From Nitrospira sp. (GTDB lineage: Bacteria > Nitrospirota > Nitrospiria > Nitrospirales > Nitrospiraceae), in contig JALHMZ010000023.1 of assembly GCA_022843785.1 (NCBI GenBank), forward strand, positions 1-41,963: DNA of 41,963 bases. Reading direction: 5' to 3'. The position numbers were made by a program, and so were the translations under genes. Shown here piece after piece: positions 40,285 to 41,963 of the stretch. Below the pieces are notes generated by a model, which had not been told where the DNA came from, did no database searches, and saw only the letters and a program-made list of their open reading frames with translations. The stretch's first letter is position 1; each line of letters starts with the position of its first letter.

Positions 40285-41685
40285 CTAACGTGTCAGTTTG
40301 TTGTAGGCATCGAGTGCGGCGACTTTGTAGCACTCGGCCAAGGTGGGGTAATTGAACACGGTGGTGAGAAAGTACTCCAGTCCACCTTGCAATCCCAGGA
40401 CCGCCTGGCCGATGTGAATCAGCTCGGTAGCCCCGGTGCCGACCACGTGCACACCCAAGAGGCGTCGGGTCTCTCGATGGAACAGCATTTTAAGAAAACC
40501 ACTGTCGTCATCGAGAATATGGCCCCGGGCGATCTCTCGATAACGAGCCACACCGCTCTCGTAGGGGACTTTCTTTGCCGTCAACACATGCTCCGGTTCT
40601 CCGACCATCGACACTTCGGGGATCGTGTAGATGCCGATAGGAAAATGGCCGACCGTCGGTCCGGCTTCGATCCCGAACGCGTGGCAAACCGCCAAGCGAC
40701 CTTGTTCCGCTGATGTCGCGGCAAGGCTGGGGAATCCGATGACGTCACCTGCGGCGGAAATATGTGGCACGGCTGTGCGATAGTGCTGATCGACGGCGAG
40801 GCGGCCCCGTTCGTCGGCTTCGAGACCGGCTGCAGCCAGATTCAATCGCTTGGTCGCGCCTTCCCGCCCGGCGCTGAAGAGCACCAGCTCCGATGCGAGA
40901 CGTTTTCCTGATTCCAGGAGCATCACCACTCGTCTCGGGTGCGCCTCGATGGTATCCAGCCTCGACACGGTTTCGCCTAAACGAAACGTGACTCCGGTAT
41001 TGCGCATCTGATGAAAGAGTTCATCGACCAACTCTCCATCCAGAAATTCCAAGGGCTTCTCCCGCTTGTCCACCACGGTCACTTCGACGCCGAGCGCAGC
41101 GAACATTGAGGCGTACTCGAGCCCGATGACCCCGGCTCCGACCACAGCAAGCCGGCGCGGCAAGCAGGTGAGTTGCAACAGTTCGTCGCTCGTGACGACC
41201 AAGCCGGGTTCAATAGAAGCTCCCGGTGGCAGAGCGGGAATCGTGCCGACGGCGATGAGAATGTTCGCGGCGCTGACGACTCGGCATCCATCCGCAGACA
41301 TGACGGTCACGGTGTGAGGATCTCGGAAACTCGCCTCGCCCATAAGAATAGTCACCTCGTTACGCCGCAGTTGGTCCGCGACCACATCCGCTTGAGATTG
41401 CTCGACTTCCGCAACTCTGGAGAACAACGCTTGCGCATTTGCGCGGACATCGGAGAGAGAATGCCGGTAACTGCCATTCTGAAGCGCGTTTCTCTTCAGG
41501 GAGATGACGGCCTCCCGGAACGTCTTACTCGGGATGGTGCCGGTGTCTACGCACACTCCTCCGATGAGGTGCCCTCGCTCGATCACCGCTGCGCGCTTAC
41601 CTAATTTAGCCGCCTGCACGGCTGCTCGTTGTCCGGCCGGACCGCTGCCGATACACAGCCACTCGTAATCGTACCCCTCCTCCAT
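40285..41685 (-). CDS. sthA: Soluble pyridine nucleotide transhydrogenase
   Basis: This 466-residue flavoprotein balances NADH and NADPH. The FAD motif GSGPAGQRAAVQAAKLGK lies at the N-terminus. GGVCVDTGTIPSKTFREA keeps one Cys where dithiol reductases have two, which is diagnostic of SthA. The NAD motif is GAGVIGLEYASMFAALG, and the C-terminal dimer domain ends GTGATELIHIGQAVL. AAGGAGGAG precedes the ATG. It lies between a universal stress protein gene and the cytochrome gene on the same strand. Confidence 0.96.
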   Translation of the reverse strand: MEEGYDYEWLCIGSGPAGQRAAVQAAKLGKRAAVIERGHLIGGVCVDTGTIPSKTFREAVISLKRNALQNGSYRHSLSDVRANAQALFSRVAEVEQSQADVVADQLRRNEVTILMGEASFRDPHTVTVMSADGCRVVSAANILIAVGTIPALPPGASIEPGLVVTSDELLQLTCLPRRLAVVGAGVIGLEYASMFAALGVEVTVVDKREKPLEFLDGELVDELFHQMRNTGVTFRLGETVSRLDTIEAHPRRVVMLLESGKRLASELVLFSAGREGATKRLNLAAAGLEADERGRLAVDQHYRTAVPHISAAGDVIGFPSLAATSAEQGRLAVCHAFGIEAGPTVGHFPIGIYTIPEVSMVGEPEHVLTAKKVPYESGVARYREIARGHILDDDSGFLKMLFHRETRRLLGVHVVGTGATELIHIGQAVLGLQGGLEYFLTTVFNYPTLAECYKVAALDAYNKLTR

Positions 41686-41720
41686 TTCTCATCTCCTCCT
41701 TGCCGATCGCGGTCCATCGG

Positions 41721-41963
41721 CTATGGCCTACGCGGCGTCATGGTTGGATGGTTGACCGGCACAGTCAGCACCGGACAGTCGGCGCGGCGCAGGACGCGCT
41801 CCGTCGTGCTCCCGAGCAACGCATCGAGAAATCCATGTCTCCACTCAGTGGCCATCACGATCAGATCCGACTGATGCCGTTCAGCTGTTTCAAGAATCTC
41901 ATCCACCACGATCCCGGTACAGGTGCTCTCCTTCCAGAGCCATCCATCCCGTTGAGGCAGGCG
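41721..41963 (-). CDS. Universal stress protein, C-terminal part (5' end outside window)
   Basis: The 80 residues visible end a UspA-family protein. ETAERHQSDLIVMATEWRHGFLDALLGSTTERVLRRADCPVLTVPV contains the ATP-binding loop region (G-x2-x-x-x-LLGS) and the final beta strand. The conserved G of HGRSG is changed to WRHG. The frame is open to the window edge, so the start is missing. It is followed 35 bp later by sthA on the same strand. Confidence 0.9.
   Translation of the reverse strand, partial: RLPQRDGWLWKESTCTGIVVDEILETAERHQSDLIVMATEWRHGFLDALLGSTTERVLRRADCPVLTVPVNHPTMTPRRP

Overview
The window looks like a chromosomal segment of a Nitrospira-like bacterium (phylum Nitrospirota). No rRNA or tRNA gene is present to prove this. 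The inference rests on moderately high GC, a three-subunit succinate dehydrogenase/fumarate reductase with a single fused cytochrome b anchor, ADP-heptose (LPS) genes, a protoglobin, a stand-alone NuoI-like ferredoxin with Isc proteins, and intergenic word-like repeats. No CRISPR array, tRNA, phage module or intact IS element was found.

Layout. (1) 1-4947: the C-terminal end of a very repetitive Ig/cadherin-like surface protein, then a membrane histidine kinase overlapping a receiver-GGDEF diguanylate cyclase. (2) 5155-8674: sdhC-sdhA-sdhB. (3) 8814-10938: PilZ protein, small conserved protein, bactofilin and DUF3703 protein. (4) 11191-15859: murJ, ogt, dtd, unknown gene, isoaspartyl peptidase-type Ntn hydrolase and VOC protein; then mtgA (-) and engB (+). 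(5) 17315-28471, all minus: nfeD-qmcA, gmhA, deoxyhypusine-synthase-like gene, sprT-like protease, dinB, rfaE2/hldE C-domain, mfd and two parvulin-type folding factors. (6) 28653-31763: a 229-bp palindromic repeat element, a solitary CARF-HEPN (TIGR02710-type) protein with altered key motifs, a four-helix-bundle protein between word repeats, ybgC and a protoglobin. (7) 31901-34211: NhaR-like LysR regulator, a cytochrome c remnant, a lipoprotein and a regulatory region with 11-bp-phased direct repeats. (8) 34212-39621: an NtrC-type activator with a cysteine-containing PAS domain, a sigma-54 promoter, and an Fe-S/ferredoxin gene set (small ORF, iscU, zinc ribbon, 2[4Fe-4S] ferredoxin, small membrane protein, iscA, rhodanese, nuoI-like ferredoxin, NarL-type regulator) followed by a broken nuoI copy. 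(9) 39815-41963, minus: universal stress protein (partial), sthA and a small cytochrome c.

How the parts fit. Region 8 reads as a self-contained regulon: a sigma-54 activator next to a -24/-12 promoter, driving Fe-S assembly and low-potential electron carriers. Such carriers would suit a reductive TCA lifestyle, to which the Sdh/Frd complex would also contribute. Surface biology recurs: adhesin-like protein, c-di-GMP synthesis, PilZ, bactofilin, LPS heptose, murein synthesis and outer-membrane folding factors. Several genes (murJ, rfaE2, gmhA, the CARF gene, the NhaR-like gene) have a -10 box only 6-9 nt before the ATG, suggesting leaderless mRNAs.

Best candidates for something new: the solitary, motif-altered CARF-HEPN protein; the sigma-54 Fe-S/ferredoxin island; the leaderless promoter architecture; and the intergenic repeat families.
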